Source: an uncultured SAR86 cluster bacterium
GTDB taxonomy: Bacteria > Pseudomonadota > Gammaproteobacteria > Magnimaribacterales > D2472
NCBI GenBank assembly: GCA_905478035.1
Contig: CAJQGX010000035.1
Location: forward strand, 1 to 39,141
Reading direction: 5' to 3'
Length of the DNA stretch: 39,141 nt
In this document: positions 15,382 through 24,572 of the stretch, in pieces
Layout: every line of letters starts with the position of its first letter
Numbering within the stretch: position 1 is the stretch's first letter
Made by a program: the position numbers and the translations under genes
The notes under the pieces: generated by a model
The model's database searches: none
What the model was told of the DNA's origin: nothing
Seen by the model: the letters and a program-made list of their open reading frames with translations, nothing else

Positions 15382-16553
15382 TTTGATAGATTAGACATCC
15401 CCTCCTCTAAACCTTTTAATGTTAAAGGATACATCCTATCCTCAAATAAGTCTTTCATAATACAAATTGATGATGTGTAATCCCAATGATCATCTGGAAC
15501 TGGGTTGAGCCATGCAAGATTAACAAAATGATCGGCAAGTCTTTTAATCCAAACGTGGCCAGCTTCATCATTCCAATGTTCAATGCTGCCGCCTGCATTT
15601 GTAATTTCATATGGAGCCATAGTGGCATCACCAACAACAATAATTTTGTAATCAGATGAAAATTTATTAATTAAATCCTGAACAAGAAATCTCTCTTGCG
15701 ATCTTCTATTATTATCTTTCCATATTGATTCATATATACAATTATGGAAATAATAATATTCTAGATGTTTGAACTCTGTCTTGATTGCAGAAAATAGTTC
15801 TTCGCATAGCTTTATATAAGGATCCATAGACCCACCGACATCAAATAAGACAATAACTTTTACAGTATTTGATCTTTCAGGGACCATATGAATATCAAGA
15901 AATCCAGCGTTTTTTGCAGTTGATTTAATGGTATTGTCCATGTCAAGCTCAAGATCATTACCTTGCCTTGCAAACTTTCTAAGTCTTCTTAAGGCCATTT
16001 TAATATCTCGTGTACCAATAATTACTGAGTCATCTAAGTTACTAAATTGTCTTTGCTCCCAAACTTTAACTGCAGTTTTTTGACCGCCTTCTCCACCAAC
16101 TCTTATGCCCTCTGGATTTTGTCCTCCATGCCCAAAAGGAGATGTGCCATTGGTTCCAACCCATTTATTGCCACCCTCATGTCTTTCCTTTTGTTCTTCA
16201 AGTCTTTTTTTAAATTCTTCAAGTAATTTATCAAGACCACCCAGAGATTTAATTTTTTTGAGCTCTTCTGGATCTAATTCTTTCTCAAAAGCCTTTCTTA
16301 ACCAATCCTCTGGTATTAATGCTTGAAACACATCCTCTAATTTTTCCATACCTCTAAAATATATTTCAAAAGCCTTATCGAATTTATCATAGTGCTTTTC
16401 ATCTTTAACCAAAATAGCTCGGGATAAATAATAGAAATCATCAATATTTGCAAAGACCATTTGTTTCTCCAGCGCTCCTAATAAATCTAGAAGTTCTCTA
16501 AGGGTGCATGGAACACCTGAAGATCTAACGGTTTGGAAAAGATTGATTAACAT
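15378..16553 (-). CDS. VWA-domain protein, CoxE/COG3825-like
   Basis: The 391-aa protein has a helical, charged N-terminal half with a linker rich in Gly (about residues 128-160) and a C-terminal von Willebrand A domain. The metal-ion site reads LFDVGGSMDPYIKL (Asp238): DxGGS instead of the usual DxSGS. From memory the Gly form is common in this family, so it is probably not decay. The following KTEFKHLEYYYFHNC also fits. VWA proteins of this type work with MoxR ATPases as assembly or maturation factors. The partner ATPase gene is immediately upstream with no gap (stop codon abutting the ATG at 16553). Confidence 0.87.
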   Translation of the reverse strand: MLINLFQTVRSSGVPCTLRELLDLLGALEKQMVFANIDDFYYLSRAILVKDEKHYDKFDKAFEIYFRGMEKLEDVFQALIPEDWLRKAFEKELDPEELKKIKSLGGLDKLLEEFKKRLEEQKERHEGGNKWVGTNGTSPFGHGGQNPEGIRVGGEGGQKTAVKVWEQRQFSNLDDSVIIGTRDIKMALRRLRKFARQGNDLELDMDNTIKSTAKNAGFLDIHMVPERSNTVKVIVLFDVGGSMDPYIKLCEELFSAIKTEFKHLEYYYFHNCIYESIWKDNNRRSQERFLVQDLINKFSSDYKIIVVGDATMAPYEITNAGGSIEHWNDEAGHVWIKRLADHFVNLAWLNPVPDDHWDYTSSICIMKDLFEDRMYPLTLKGLEEGMSNLSK

Positions 16554-17405
16554 TTACTTGCTATTGGCTTCTCTTCTAGACATAAATGCCAGTCTTTCAA
16601 GTAACTGCACATCCTGCTCATTTTTAAGGAGAGCTCCATAGAGTGGAGGAATAGCTTTTGAAGAATCAGCATTTTTTAAAATCTCATCTGGCATATCATC
16701 TGAAAGTAAAAGCTTTAACCAATCAATGAGCTCAGAAGTAGATGGTTTCTTTTTAAGGCCAGGTATTTTTCTAAGATCAAAGAAAATTTCTAAAGCCTCA
16801 TTTACAAGTTTCTTTTTAATTTTTGGATAATGTACATCCACAATTTTATTCATTGTCACCCTATCTGGAAATTGAATATAGTGGAAAAAACATCTTCTTA
16901 AAAATGCATCTGGAAGTTCTTTTTCATTGTTTGAAGTTAATATTATTAACGGTCTGTGTTTTGCTTTGATTGTTTCTCCTGTTTCGTAACAAAAGAATTC
17001 CATACGATCTATTTCTTGTAGTAAATCATTTGGGAACTCAATATCAGCTTTATCAATTTCATCAATCAATAACACGACTTGCTTATCAGCAGTGAAAGCT
17101 TCCCAAAGCTTACCTTTTTTAATGTAGTTGGCTATATCTTTTACTCTCTCGTCACCTAATTGAGAATCCCTTAACCTTGTAACAGCATCATATTCGTATA
17201 AGCCTTGTGAGGCTTTCGTTGTTGATTTGATATGCCATTCAATTAAGTCCATTTTTAAAGCTTTAGCAACTTCCTCAGCAAGCAAGGTCTTACCTGTTCC
17301 AGGCTCACCTTTAATTAACAATGGTCTTTCTAATGCCATAGACGCATTAACAGCCATACTTAAATCATCTGTAGAAATATAATTTTTAGTTCCTTTGAAT
17401 TGCAT
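16554..17405 (-). CDS. MoxR-family AAA+ ATPase
   Basis: The 283-aa AAA+ ATPase has Walker A IKGEPGTGKTLLAEEVA, Walker B VVLLIDEIDKAD, sensor-1 LIILTSNNEKELPDAFLRRC with the arginine finger region, and the MoxR-type C-terminal lid. Such ATPases remodel or insert metal cofactors into target proteins together with a VWA partner, encoded next. A good ribosome-binding site (AAGGA) precedes the ATG. The gene begins 23 bp after the thioesterase gene. What complex it matures is not visible here. Confidence 0.92.
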   Translation of the reverse strand: MQFKGTKNYISTDDLSMAVNASMALERPLLIKGEPGTGKTLLAEEVAKALKMDLIEWHIKSTTKASQGLYEYDAVTRLRDSQLGDERVKDIANYIKKGKLWEAFTADKQVVLLIDEIDKADIEFPNDLLQEIDRMEFFCYETGETIKAKHRPLIILTSNNEKELPDAFLRRCFFHYIQFPDRVTMNKIVDVHYPKIKKKLVNEALEIFFDLRKIPGLKKKPSTSELIDWLKLLLSDDMPDEILKNADSSKAIPPLYGALLKNEQDVQLLERLAFMSRREANSK

Positions 17406-17428
17406 ACGGATTCCTTTTTTTTAAATTT

Positions 17429-18268
17429 TTATGAAATTTTATCTTCTGACTTTAGTATTCTAGTTAGTTGTCGCCCTGAAGCAACCAAATTATTGTTTAA
17501 ATCCCAAATATTACAATCTTGTTCGAAATAACCTTTATTAATATTGCTAGCCTTAAAGTCTGCAAATAAAGTGCTAGTTGTTGGCAGCTGCCTAATATGA
17601 GTTGTAAGAGTAATTGTTGGTATCCACCCTAAAGGGCCATATTTATTGGAAACAACTGGAGGTAAGATATCTGTATAGAAAGACAGACAAAACTGATCAG
17701 GCACTCCTCCCTCTAATTCTAAAAATGCAGAGCATCTTGCCTCTGAATTACTTCCTAATTTTTCTTTGTTCCACCATGCATGTTCAGGGTGAACTAAGCA
17801 TTTGAGTTGTTTAATGAAATTGGGTGTAAATCCTTTTGAAATTTTGTCATAGTTCATTTCAACATAATCCTTCATTTCATACTGTTCATATATTTTTGGC
17901 AACCCAGTTTGTAAACCGGAATAACCTCTCATATGTTCAAAATCAGAGCATGTACCAGTAAATACAGCGCAAACTTTATTATTCTGGATTGCCTTAACAA
18001 TGCCACAAGAACTGCCTCTGCTCACCTTAAATACATCTACTTTTAAAGTCAGCTCATCTGCTTCAATTCTATCTAAATATTGAACAGAAGAGCTTATTGC
18101 AGTTGAGTGAGGAAGAATAGAAATAAGAGCTTTATGCATTAAGGCTTGAAGATAGCCTCCATGAGGTGTATTTCCAACAAAATAATTACTGTTAGGATTT
18201 ACTTTGAAGGTATTTTCATCTACTTCATTTAATTTTAATGCTTCTTGAAACTGATTGAATTGATTCAT
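17429..18268 (-). CDS. TesB-like acyl-CoA thioesterase (double hotdog)
   Basis: A 279-aa protein of the thioesterase family with two hotdog repeats. NTPHGGYLQALMHKAL is the first hotdog helix, PLGWIPTITLTTHIRQLP starts the second repeat, and DCNIWDLNNNLVASGRQLTRI is the typical C-terminal strand pair with the conserved Asp/Gln region. It would hydrolyse acyl-CoA in the cytoplasm; chain length cannot be predicted. It is divergent from tatD, with a 53-bp AT-rich spacer that must hold both promoters. It could lead the minus-strand operon down to queF. Confidence 0.83.
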   Translation of the reverse strand: MNQFNQFQEALKLNEVDENTFKVNPNSNYFVGNTPHGGYLQALMHKALISILPHSTAISSSVQYLDRIEADELTLKVDVFKVSRGSSCGIVKAIQNNKVCAVFTGTCSDFEHMRGYSGLQTGLPKIYEQYEMKDYVEMNYDKISKGFTPNFIKQLKCLVHPEHAWWNKEKLGSNSEARCSAFLELEGGVPDQFCLSFYTDILPPVVSNKYGPLGWIPTITLTTHIRQLPTTSTLFADFKASNINKGYFEQDCNIWDLNNNLVASGRQLTRILKSEDKIS

Positions 18269-18321
18269 GATTCTGCAATTTTAGTTCATAATTCTTATTA
18301 ATTAAAATTAAAGAAATAGAA

Positions 18322-19107
18322 ATGAATAATTTATTTGATATTGCATGTAATTTTTCAAGTGACAGATTTGATAAAGACCTTGATTTAGTTATTGAAAGAG
18401 CACAAATCAGTGGTGTAAATAAGTTTTTATTAGTATCTGCATCTTTAACCGATTTTAATAAAATCTATAAAATCTATAATAATAATTCTGCAAATTCCTT
18501 TTATTCAATTGGTGTACATCCTCATCATGCAAATGAGATAAATATAAATGAAATCAAAAAAATGAAAGATATGATCAGCAAATACTCCCCTAGCTGTATA
18601 GGTGAAACTGGTTTAGATTTTTTTAGAAATCTTTCGACATATGAAGAACAAATCTATGCTTTTGAAGAACAAATAAAACTAGCAATAGAATTTAATAAAC
18701 CTTTATATTTACATCAAAGAGATTCACACGAAGATTTTATTAAAATAATAAATCAATACAAAAATTCATTACCCAAATGTGTTGTTCATTGTTTTACTGG
18801 AACTCAGTCTGAATTAGACGATTATCTTGATTTAGATTTTTACATTGGTCTTACAGGTTGGATTTGTGATGAAAGAAGGAATGTTGAGCTTCGACAATCT
18901 ATAAAAAACATACCTCTTAATAAACTTATGATCGAAACTGACTGCCCCTACTTAATACCCAGAAACTTAGAAAATAAACCAAAAAATAATAGAAATGAGC
19001 CTTCATTCCTTCCCCATATTGCTGAGGAAATTTCAAGTCTTATGGACATAGAGTTAAATAAGTTTACTGAGGCTACTTACTCAAATAGTATAGATTTTTT
19101 TAGTTAA
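18322..19107 (+). CDS. tatD: TatD-family metal-dependent deoxyribonuclease
   Basis: A 261-aa TIM-barrel nuclease very close to E. coli TatD (260 aa), a 3'-5' exonuclease linked to DNA repair. It begins LFDIACNFSS; the family HxH motif is replaced in the same way as in E. coli TatD (FDIGVN), which marks the TatD rather than YcfH/YjjV branch. Other motifs are GVHPHHA, CIGETGLDFFRN with the catalytic Glu, YLHQRDSHE, HCFTGTQ, GLTGWICDERR, ETDCPYLIPR and NEPSFLPHI. Its last 8 bp overlap the convergent CaiB gene. Confidence 0.95.
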   Translation: MNNLFDIACNFSSDRFDKDLDLVIERAQISGVNKFLLVSASLTDFNKIYKIYNNNSANSFYSIGVHPHHANEININEIKKMKDMISKYSPSCIGETGLDFFRNLSTYEEQIYAFEEQIKLAIEFNKPLYLHQRDSHEDFIKIINQYKNSLPKCVVHCFTGTQSELDDYLDLDFYIGLTGWICDERRNVELRQSIKNIPLNKLMIETDCPYLIPRNLENKPKNNRNEPSFLPHIAEEISSLMDIELNKFTEATYSNSIDFFS

Positions 19108-20203
19108 AGTGCTTTGGATCTAATCCAAACCTTGAGCATATATCATGATTATCTGATCCAATCTCTTTTGCATTATGCTTTACTAGATTTTGGTCATCAG
19201 AAAACCTTGGTGATGGAGCTGGTTGGACAAAACCATCTACATCAATGAATGCGTTTCTAGCAATATTATGTTCGTGCTCTTTTGCTTCAGACATATCTAA
19301 AACTGGAGTTACGCAGGCATCAGTACCTTTAAAAATATCAACCCATTCGTCTCTAGTTTTTAATTTAATTTTTTTACTTATAATATCTTTAAGTTCAGGC
19401 CATTTAGACTTGTCCATGTGATTATTAAAATTATCATCCTTGATCATAAGTTTCTCTAGAAGAATTGAATAAAATTGAGGCTCAATTGAGCCTACAGCTA
19501 TAAATTTATTGTCCGAGCATTTATAGGTATCATAAAAATGAGCAGCGCCATCTAAAAGGTTTGATTCCCTTTTATCTTCCCAATGACCCATCTCTTTCAA
19601 TGAATAAAAGAAACTCATTAGGGATAAGCTACCATCAACCATTGCAGCATCAACAACCTGACCTTTTCCTGTTTTCATAGAGCCAATAAGAGCTGACAAG
19701 ATTCCAATAGCTAATTGAGCACCACCGCCACCATAATCTCCAACTAGATTAAGAGGTGCTTGAGGATTATCAGAAGACCTTCCCATAGAATTAAGAGCGC
19801 CCGATAGGCTAATATAATTTATATCATGTCCTGCTAGCTTTGACATTGGTCCTTCTTGACCCCATCCAGTCATTCTTCCATAAATTAATGCTTTATTTAC
19901 TGCATGACATTCCTTGGGCCCAATTCCTAGTTTTTCCATGACACCAGGTCTAAAACCCTCAAATACAACATCTACATCTTTGATTAATTTTAGTATTTCT
20001 TGAATAGTATCTGGATCCTTAAGATCTGCTGTTATGGATAGCTTTGATCTATTGTGAATATCATATTTATTGGCGATACCTTTTTGGTTATTTCTACTTA
20101 ACCTAATTACTTCTGCACCAAGATCTGCCAAAATCATTCCACAGTATGGACCAGGACCAATTCCTGAAAACTCTAAAACTTTTATTCCTTTTAAGGGACC
20201 CAT
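19100..20203 (-). CDS. Alpha-methylacyl-CoA racemase / CaiB-BaiF family
   Basis: The 367-aa protein is a family III CoA-transferase-fold enzyme. It opens with LEFSGIGPGPYCGMILADLG and ADLKDP, and its GHDINY and GDYGGGG place His126 and Asp156 exactly where the catalytic pair lies in mycobacterial alpha-methylacyl-CoA racemase. This favours racemisation of 2-methyl-branched acyl-CoA over CoA transfer. Such enzymes let branched lipid, sterol-side-chain or phytol products enter beta-oxidation. It starts 9 bp after the RND exporter gene and is probably in the same transcript. Confidence 0.9.
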   Translation of the reverse strand: MGPLKGIKVLEFSGIGPGPYCGMILADLGAEVIRLSRNNQKGIANKYDIHNRSKLSITADLKDPDTIQEILKLIKDVDVVFEGFRPGVMEKLGIGPKECHAVNKALIYGRMTGWGQEGPMSKLAGHDINYISLSGALNSMGRSSDNPQAPLNLVGDYGGGGAQLAIGILSALIGSMKTGKGQVVDAAMVDGSLSLMSFFYSLKEMGHWEDKRESNLLDGAAHFYDTYKCSDNKFIAVGSIEPQFYSILLEKLMIKDDNFNNHMDKSKWPELKDIISKKIKLKTRDEWVDIFKGTDACVTPVLDMSEAKEHEHNIARNAFIDVDGFVQPAPSPRFSDDQNLVKHNAKEIGSDNHDICSRFGLDPKHFN

Positions 20204-20212
20204 ATTCTAATC

Positions 20213-22684
20213 TTATTGGAAAACTTTAAATTTAACCAATAAATTTGGAAGCAATGATAAAGATGAAATAAAAGCAATGAGCATTGCAAGAGCAGTAAAA
20301 ATTCCAAATAGTCTTGTTGGGAAAAAATTAGATAATGCTAATATTGAAAATCCTGCTGCGATTGTAGCTGCTGTATAAAATATTGCCCTTCCTGTAGTTG
20401 TATGTGCATTTATAAGTGCTCTATCTGGTGATCCAGTTATTTTAATTTCTTTCTTATATCTATAAATATAGTGAATAGTATTATCTACTGCCATTCCTAC
20501 ACTAATTGCAGCTACGGTTATAGTCATAATATCTAATGGGATACCAAGAATGCCTAATAAACCTATTACAGACAAGGCTACAAAAATATTTGGTATTAAG
20601 CCGATGACCATGATTTTGAATGATTTAAAAATTAATAACAGCATTAGTGCAATTACAATAAATACAAGAGATAGAGATCCAATTTGAGAAGAAAATAGTG
20701 ATTGCAACATATTATTATATAAAACAGCCAACCCGGTTAATTCAAATTGATCTTCAGAGAGGTTAAATTTATTTTGAAGATCATAGTTAATTTTCTCAAG
20801 TAACTCTTGTCTATTTAAATTAGAAGCGGACTCATTAACTCTTGTAGAAATTCTTACAATAGAATCATCTTTATTGATGTAAGAATATAATAATGTTTCT
20901 CGAATATCCTCCGGAAGAACTGACCTAAGTAGAGCTAGCTCAAGATCATTCAAATCATTCCCATCGTTTATCAATCTTGCTAATTTAATTCCACTTGAAA
21001 CACTAAGAACCTTACCTATTTCAGGCAATGAGTCTAAATAATCGTGAATCTCTTCTAGCTGAGCCAATGTGTATACATTCCACCAATAACCTGACGCATT
21101 ACTGTTATCATCATCGAATAAATCATCCTCAAATAAATCATCATTAAATTCTACATTCAACTCTTCAAGATCAGGCTGTTTGATAATAATATCTAGAGTC
21201 GAGGTGCCGCCTAAATACATATCAATTTCTAGCATACCCTGATGTATTTCAGTATTTTTATCAAAGTAATCAATAAATCTATTTTCAACCTCTAGTCTAG
21301 ATGCGCCGACAAGCAGAGCAATAAATGATATTGAAAATAGGATATAAATAATTGAGCTCTTTTGTTTTGAAATATTTAAAATACTATTTGTTATTTTATG
21401 AAGATTTAGTCTATCTTTTGTAGAGATATCTCCAATGATTGATAGCAAGCTTGGTAACAAAGTAAATGTGGAGATAAATGCAATGGTTATTCCAAAAGCC
21501 ATCATTTTTCCAAACTCAATAACAGGTTTTAAATCTCCTAGAAGAAGAGATAAAAAAGCAATTGCTGTTGTTAAAGCTGCGAAAAAACAAGGCAAGAACA
21601 TTTGATCAATGGACTCACTAAGTGCTTCTTTAAAATTATTATTTTCTTTTTTTAATTCATTAACTTTTACGAGAACATGAACTGTTAAAGAAATAGTCAG
21701 GATTAATAACAAAGCTATAAAATTTGAAGAAACAACACTAATTTTCCAATCCATAAAACCTAAAAAACCAGCTGTAATAAAAGTTGTGGCTAAAGCATTT
21801 ACTAATGGCAGGATGACAAGCCAGATATTTCCAAAAAACAAGTAAAGCATGATTGCAAAAATTAAGGCAACAGATGTACCAAAAAGAACAAGATCAGATC
21901 TTATATAATCCATCATGTCAGAAGTAATCATGGTTGGACCACCAAGATAAAGAGTCGCATCAGATCTATACTTATCAAGTATAGATCTAATATCTGCTAC
22001 TAAATTAGTATTAAAAGAAGACTCATTATCATTTAAATTACTAATTCTTTGATTAATGATTTTTAATTTATCATTTAATAATTGCTTGTTAGAAATAGTG
22101 TCAGGCTGATTGCTAGCTAATATATCTAAAATTTTATATCTTTGATTAATTAAATCATCGTATTCATCATTCCCTTTAAGGACTATCTGCATTGCAGTCA
22201 GTGCACCCTCTTTTCCAATAATAAGCTCTTTATAGATTGGATTATTGATTATTTCTTTTTTAGCCTCTAAAAAATCTATGCCTTCTGTTGTTAAGTCTTT
22301 TAAATTATCAGAGACTTCAGATAGGTTAACTTTTGGCTGGAAAAATATTGGTGCATCTAATAATGAGAGTATTGAATCGACACCATCCAGTTCTGATAGC
22401 TCATCCTCTAGGCTCTGTAACTTATTAAGAGATTCATTTGAGAATAATTCACCATTTGGTTCATATGTAACTATTAGAAAACTAGAATCACCGAATTCTT
22501 TTTCATTCTTTCTGTAAGTTTTAAATGCCTCATCTCCCTCAAGAACCAAAGCATCTGATGATGCGTCTAATTTAAAATTACCTATGCCAATTGAAGTAAA
22601 TATAATTACCGAGGCAACAAAAAGTAAAACTGAATAAGGTTTAAGTGTTGTAAAAAGAGCTAAATTCTTTATTAATTGCTTCAT
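20213..22684 (-). CDS. RND/MMPL-family exporter
   Basis: An 823-aa inner membrane protein with two copies of the RND (MMPL/sterol-sensing-like) module. Each copy has a large periplasmic loop flanked by one and five membrane segments. The first membrane block (about 255-420) has the ALATTFITAGFLGFMDWKIS region, and the second (about 660-820) contains GLLGILGIPLDIMTITVAAI, SVGMAVDNTIHYIYRY and GRAIFYTAATIAAGFSILAL. The AVDNTIHY aspartate is probably in the proton relay. Related proteins move lipids or hydrophobic molecules. A very acidic stretch in the second loop (DDLFEDDLFDDDNSN, near 520-535) is unusual. Its start overlaps the bolA stop (TAATG). Confidence 0.88.
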   Translation of the reverse strand: MKQLIKNLALFTTLKPYSVLLFVASVIIFTSIGIGNFKLDASSDALVLEGDEAFKTYRKNEKEFGDSSFLIVTYEPNGELFSNESLNKLQSLEDELSELDGVDSILSLLDAPIFFQPKVNLSEVSDNLKDLTTEGIDFLEAKKEIINNPIYKELIIGKEGALTAMQIVLKGNDEYDDLINQRYKILDILASNQPDTISNKQLLNDKLKIINQRISNLNDNESSFNTNLVADIRSILDKYRSDATLYLGGPTMITSDMMDYIRSDLVLFGTSVALIFAIMLYLFFGNIWLVILPLVNALATTFITAGFLGFMDWKISVVSSNFIALLLILTISLTVHVLVKVNELKKENNNFKEALSESIDQMFLPCFFAALTTAIAFLSLLLGDLKPVIEFGKMMAFGITIAFISTFTLLPSLLSIIGDISTKDRLNLHKITNSILNISKQKSSIIYILFSISFIALLVGASRLEVENRFIDYFDKNTEIHQGMLEIDMYLGGTSTLDIIIKQPDLEELNVEFNDDLFEDDLFDDDNSNASGYWWNVYTLAQLEEIHDYLDSLPEIGKVLSVSSGIKLARLINDGNDLNDLELALLRSVLPEDIRETLLYSYINKDDSIVRISTRVNESASNLNRQELLEKINYDLQNKFNLSEDQFELTGLAVLYNNMLQSLFSSQIGSLSLVFIVIALMLLLIFKSFKIMVIGLIPNIFVALSVIGLLGILGIPLDIMTITVAAISVGMAVDNTIHYIYRYKKEIKITGSPDRALINAHTTTGRAIFYTAATIAAGFSILALSNFFPTRLFGIFTALAMLIAFISSLSLLPNLLVKFKVFQ

Positions 22685-22992
22685 TATTTTTTATTTGCAC
22701 ACTGCGGTGATTCTAGCACCATAGGGTTTTTCTTAAACTCCTCTTCATTAAATGCATGAATAGATAAAGCATGAATATCATTCATTAATTTCCCTAAAGA
22801 TTTATAAATAGATTTGTGTCTATTAACCATTGATTCTTTTATAAAAGTATCACTAACGATTACTATTTTAAAATGCGACTCAGAATCTTCAGGTACGTTA
22901 TGCATATGACTTTCATTAATAATTTTTAATGAAAGTGGATTAAATGCATTATTAAGTTTTTCTATAATCTTTTTATAAATAATGTTTTTCAC
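22684..22992 (-). CDS. bolA: BolA-family protein
   Basis: The 102-aa protein has the BolA fold: an N-terminal helix (IIEKLNNAFNPLSLKIINES), SHFKIVIVSDTF, then the helix SMVNRHKSIYKSLG and the C-terminal signature IHALSIHAFNEEEF. BolA proteins bind monothiol glutaredoxins and iron-sulfur clusters and influence cell shape and stress responses. The start codon is GTG at 22992. Its stop overlaps the exporter start by one base, so bolA, exporter and racemase probably form one operon. Confidence 0.9.
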   Translation of the reverse strand: MKNIIYKKIIEKLNNAFNPLSLKIINESHMHNVPEDSESHFKIVIVSDTFIKESMVNRHKSIYKSLGKLMNDIHALSIHAFNEEEFKKNPMVLESPQCANKK

Positions 22993-23040
22993 AACAACAT
23001 TATAGTTAGAAGTTTTGGACTTAGAAGAAAATACTATAAT

Positions 23041-23511
23041 TTAAGGGTAATTTCTTCCTATTAGCCTGTTATAAACAATTGCAAAAAGAACAATAAAAAT
23101 TGCACCAATGGCAACTGGTATCAAAACAAAACCAATGCCCTTTCCTCCAAGAATAGCAATAATAGGATTAGCTCCCGCAGGAGGGTGAATAATATTAAAT
23201 GAAGCCATTACAAAAACAGATAAGGCTACTGCAATACCTAGTGACAATGGACTAGATCCAATTAAGGCAAATATTACTACCCCGCTAAGAGCAGACAAAA
23301 TATGACCTAAAATAATATTTTTTGGTTGAGCTAAGGGGCTTTCATGAACGCCCATAACTAAAACCATAGAGGCTCCAAATGGAGGTATCAATAGCATTAC
23401 TGAAGTATCTAAGGAGCTTAAATATGCAAGACAAAAAATACATAAGAATGCACCCAAAGAGGCCAAAATATCAGTTTTAAAACTGGTTGGAGATTTAAAT
23501 ATATTCTTCAT
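23041..23511 (-). CDS. HPP-family integral membrane protein
   Basis: The 156-aa protein has four hydrophobic segments and the HPP family pattern: PPFGASMVLVMGVHESPLAQP early, then the defining HPPAGANPIIAILGG near residue 108. Members include chloroplast and cyanobacterial nitrite transporters, but most bacterial ones are uncharacterised. It is 48 bp upstream of bolA, with an AT-rich gap that may contain a promoter. Transport of nitrite or a similar small anion is inference only. Confidence 0.85.
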   Translation of the reverse strand: MKNIFKSPTSFKTDILASLGAFLCIFCLAYLSSLDTSVMLLIPPFGASMVLVMGVHESPLAQPKNIILGHILSALSGVVIFALIGSSPLSLGIAVALSVFVMASFNIIHPPAGANPIIAILGGKGIGFVLIPVAIGAIFIVLFAIVYNRLIGRNYP

Positions 23512-23556
23512 TAAGAATACATTAAAGCATTTATAATAATAGTTATATATTAATTT

Positions 23557-23742
23557 TTAACTATCAAGTGGGCTTTTTTCATCAATGGTTTCAAGTATTT
23601 TTAAAATTTTTTCCCATTTAAGCCACTCTTCTTGATTTAATGAAGCAGCATGTTCGGCCGCACGGAGCATCGCTATGGTTTCAGCTTCATCACCATATTG
23701 TGAGATAAGTGTAATAGCAATTTGATGCAAGCTATCTTTCAT
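23557..23742 (-). CDS. Small conserved-type cytoplasmic protein
   Basis: A 61-aa, largely helical acidic protein. Its ISQYGDEAETIAMLRAAEHA and NQEEWLKWEKILKILETI resemble a small family common in proteobacteria in which a DEA..ADE-like helix is followed by a W..IL..I helix. I recall no function for that family. It sits 2 bp after the LpxH-like gene and 45 bp before the HPP gene on the same strand, in keeping with co-transcription. Reading-frame integrity and spacing support a real gene. Confidence 0.65.
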   Translation of the reverse strand: MKDSLHQIAITLISQYGDEAETIAMLRAAEHAASLNQEEWLKWEKILKILETIDEKSPLDS

Positions 23743-23744
23743 AG

Positions 23745-24518
23745 CTAAGAGTTACTTAGAAGACGAATATTCTCTCTAGCTTTTTCAATATCACCCCAGT
23801 TGATAATTTCAAAATCACCTTTCATTGTTTCTACAAGCGCAGTAGCAGACTCAACCCAATCTCCACAATTAAAATAATCAATACCATTAATTACAGACAT
23901 TTGAGCTTTATGTATATGTCCGCAGACAATACCGTCTAAATTTCTTTTTTTGCATTCTTTAGAAAGACTTTCTTCATAATCTGAAGCTCTATTAACAGTT
24001 CTCTTTGTTAGGTCTTTAAGATATTTTGCAAGTGACCAATAACCAAAACCCAACCTTGCTCTAAAAAAGTTAAGAACCTTATTAAAAGCTAAAAGAAACG
24101 TATAAACCTTGTCGCCAAATATTGAAAGTTTCTTTCCATATTTAGTAACAATATCAAATTGATCTCCGTGTATTACAAGTAATTTTTTACCAGACACACT
24201 TTCATATTCATGTTCCTCTTTTAGCTCTAGATTTCCTAATTGCAAAGGCTGATAGATTCGTAAAAAATCATCATGATTTCCAGTGATATAGGTTACTTTG
24301 GAACCATTTTTTGCCATAGATAAAATATTTCTAATAACATTGCTATGCTCTTGTGGCCAATAAATCTTTGACTTTAATCGCCAACAGTCAATAATATCAC
24401 CAACGAGAAATAAGTTTTCACATGAGTGAGTTTTTAAAAAATTGTATAAATATTTAGATTTACAACCTTTAGAACCTAAATGGACATCTGAAATAAATAT
24501 AGACTTGTATTTTTCCAT
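23745..24518 (-). CDS. LpxH-like metallophosphoesterase (UDP-diacylglucosamine diphosphatase type)
   Basis: A 257-aa calcineurin-like phosphoesterase. The five metal-binding motifs are all visible: SDVHLGS (Asp11, His13), VGDIIDCW, GNHDDF, IHGDQFD and CGHIHKA. The overall family is that of LpxH (COG2908), which releases UMP from UDP-2,3-diacylglucosamine in lipid A synthesis. The sequence is of the LpxH-related subgroup often found beside envelope glycosyltransferases, so the exact substrate is open. It is divergent from the ELM1/glycosyltransferase pair across a 54-bp spacer. Confidence 0.86.
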   Translation of the reverse strand: MEKYKSIFISDVHLGSKGCKSKYLYNFLKTHSCENLFLVGDIIDCWRLKSKIYWPQEHSNVIRNILSMAKNGSKVTYITGNHDDFLRIYQPLQLGNLELKEEHEYESVSGKKLLVIHGDQFDIVTKYGKKLSIFGDKVYTFLLAFNKVLNFFRARLGFGYWSLAKYLKDLTKRTVNRASDYEESLSKECKKRNLDGIVCGHIHKAQMSVINGIDYFNCGDWVESATALVETMKGDFEIINWGDIEKARENIRLLSNS

Positions 24519-24572
24519 GCCTCATTATGTTTATAAGATATTAAAAATCAACTATAAAATTGGAATCAATTC

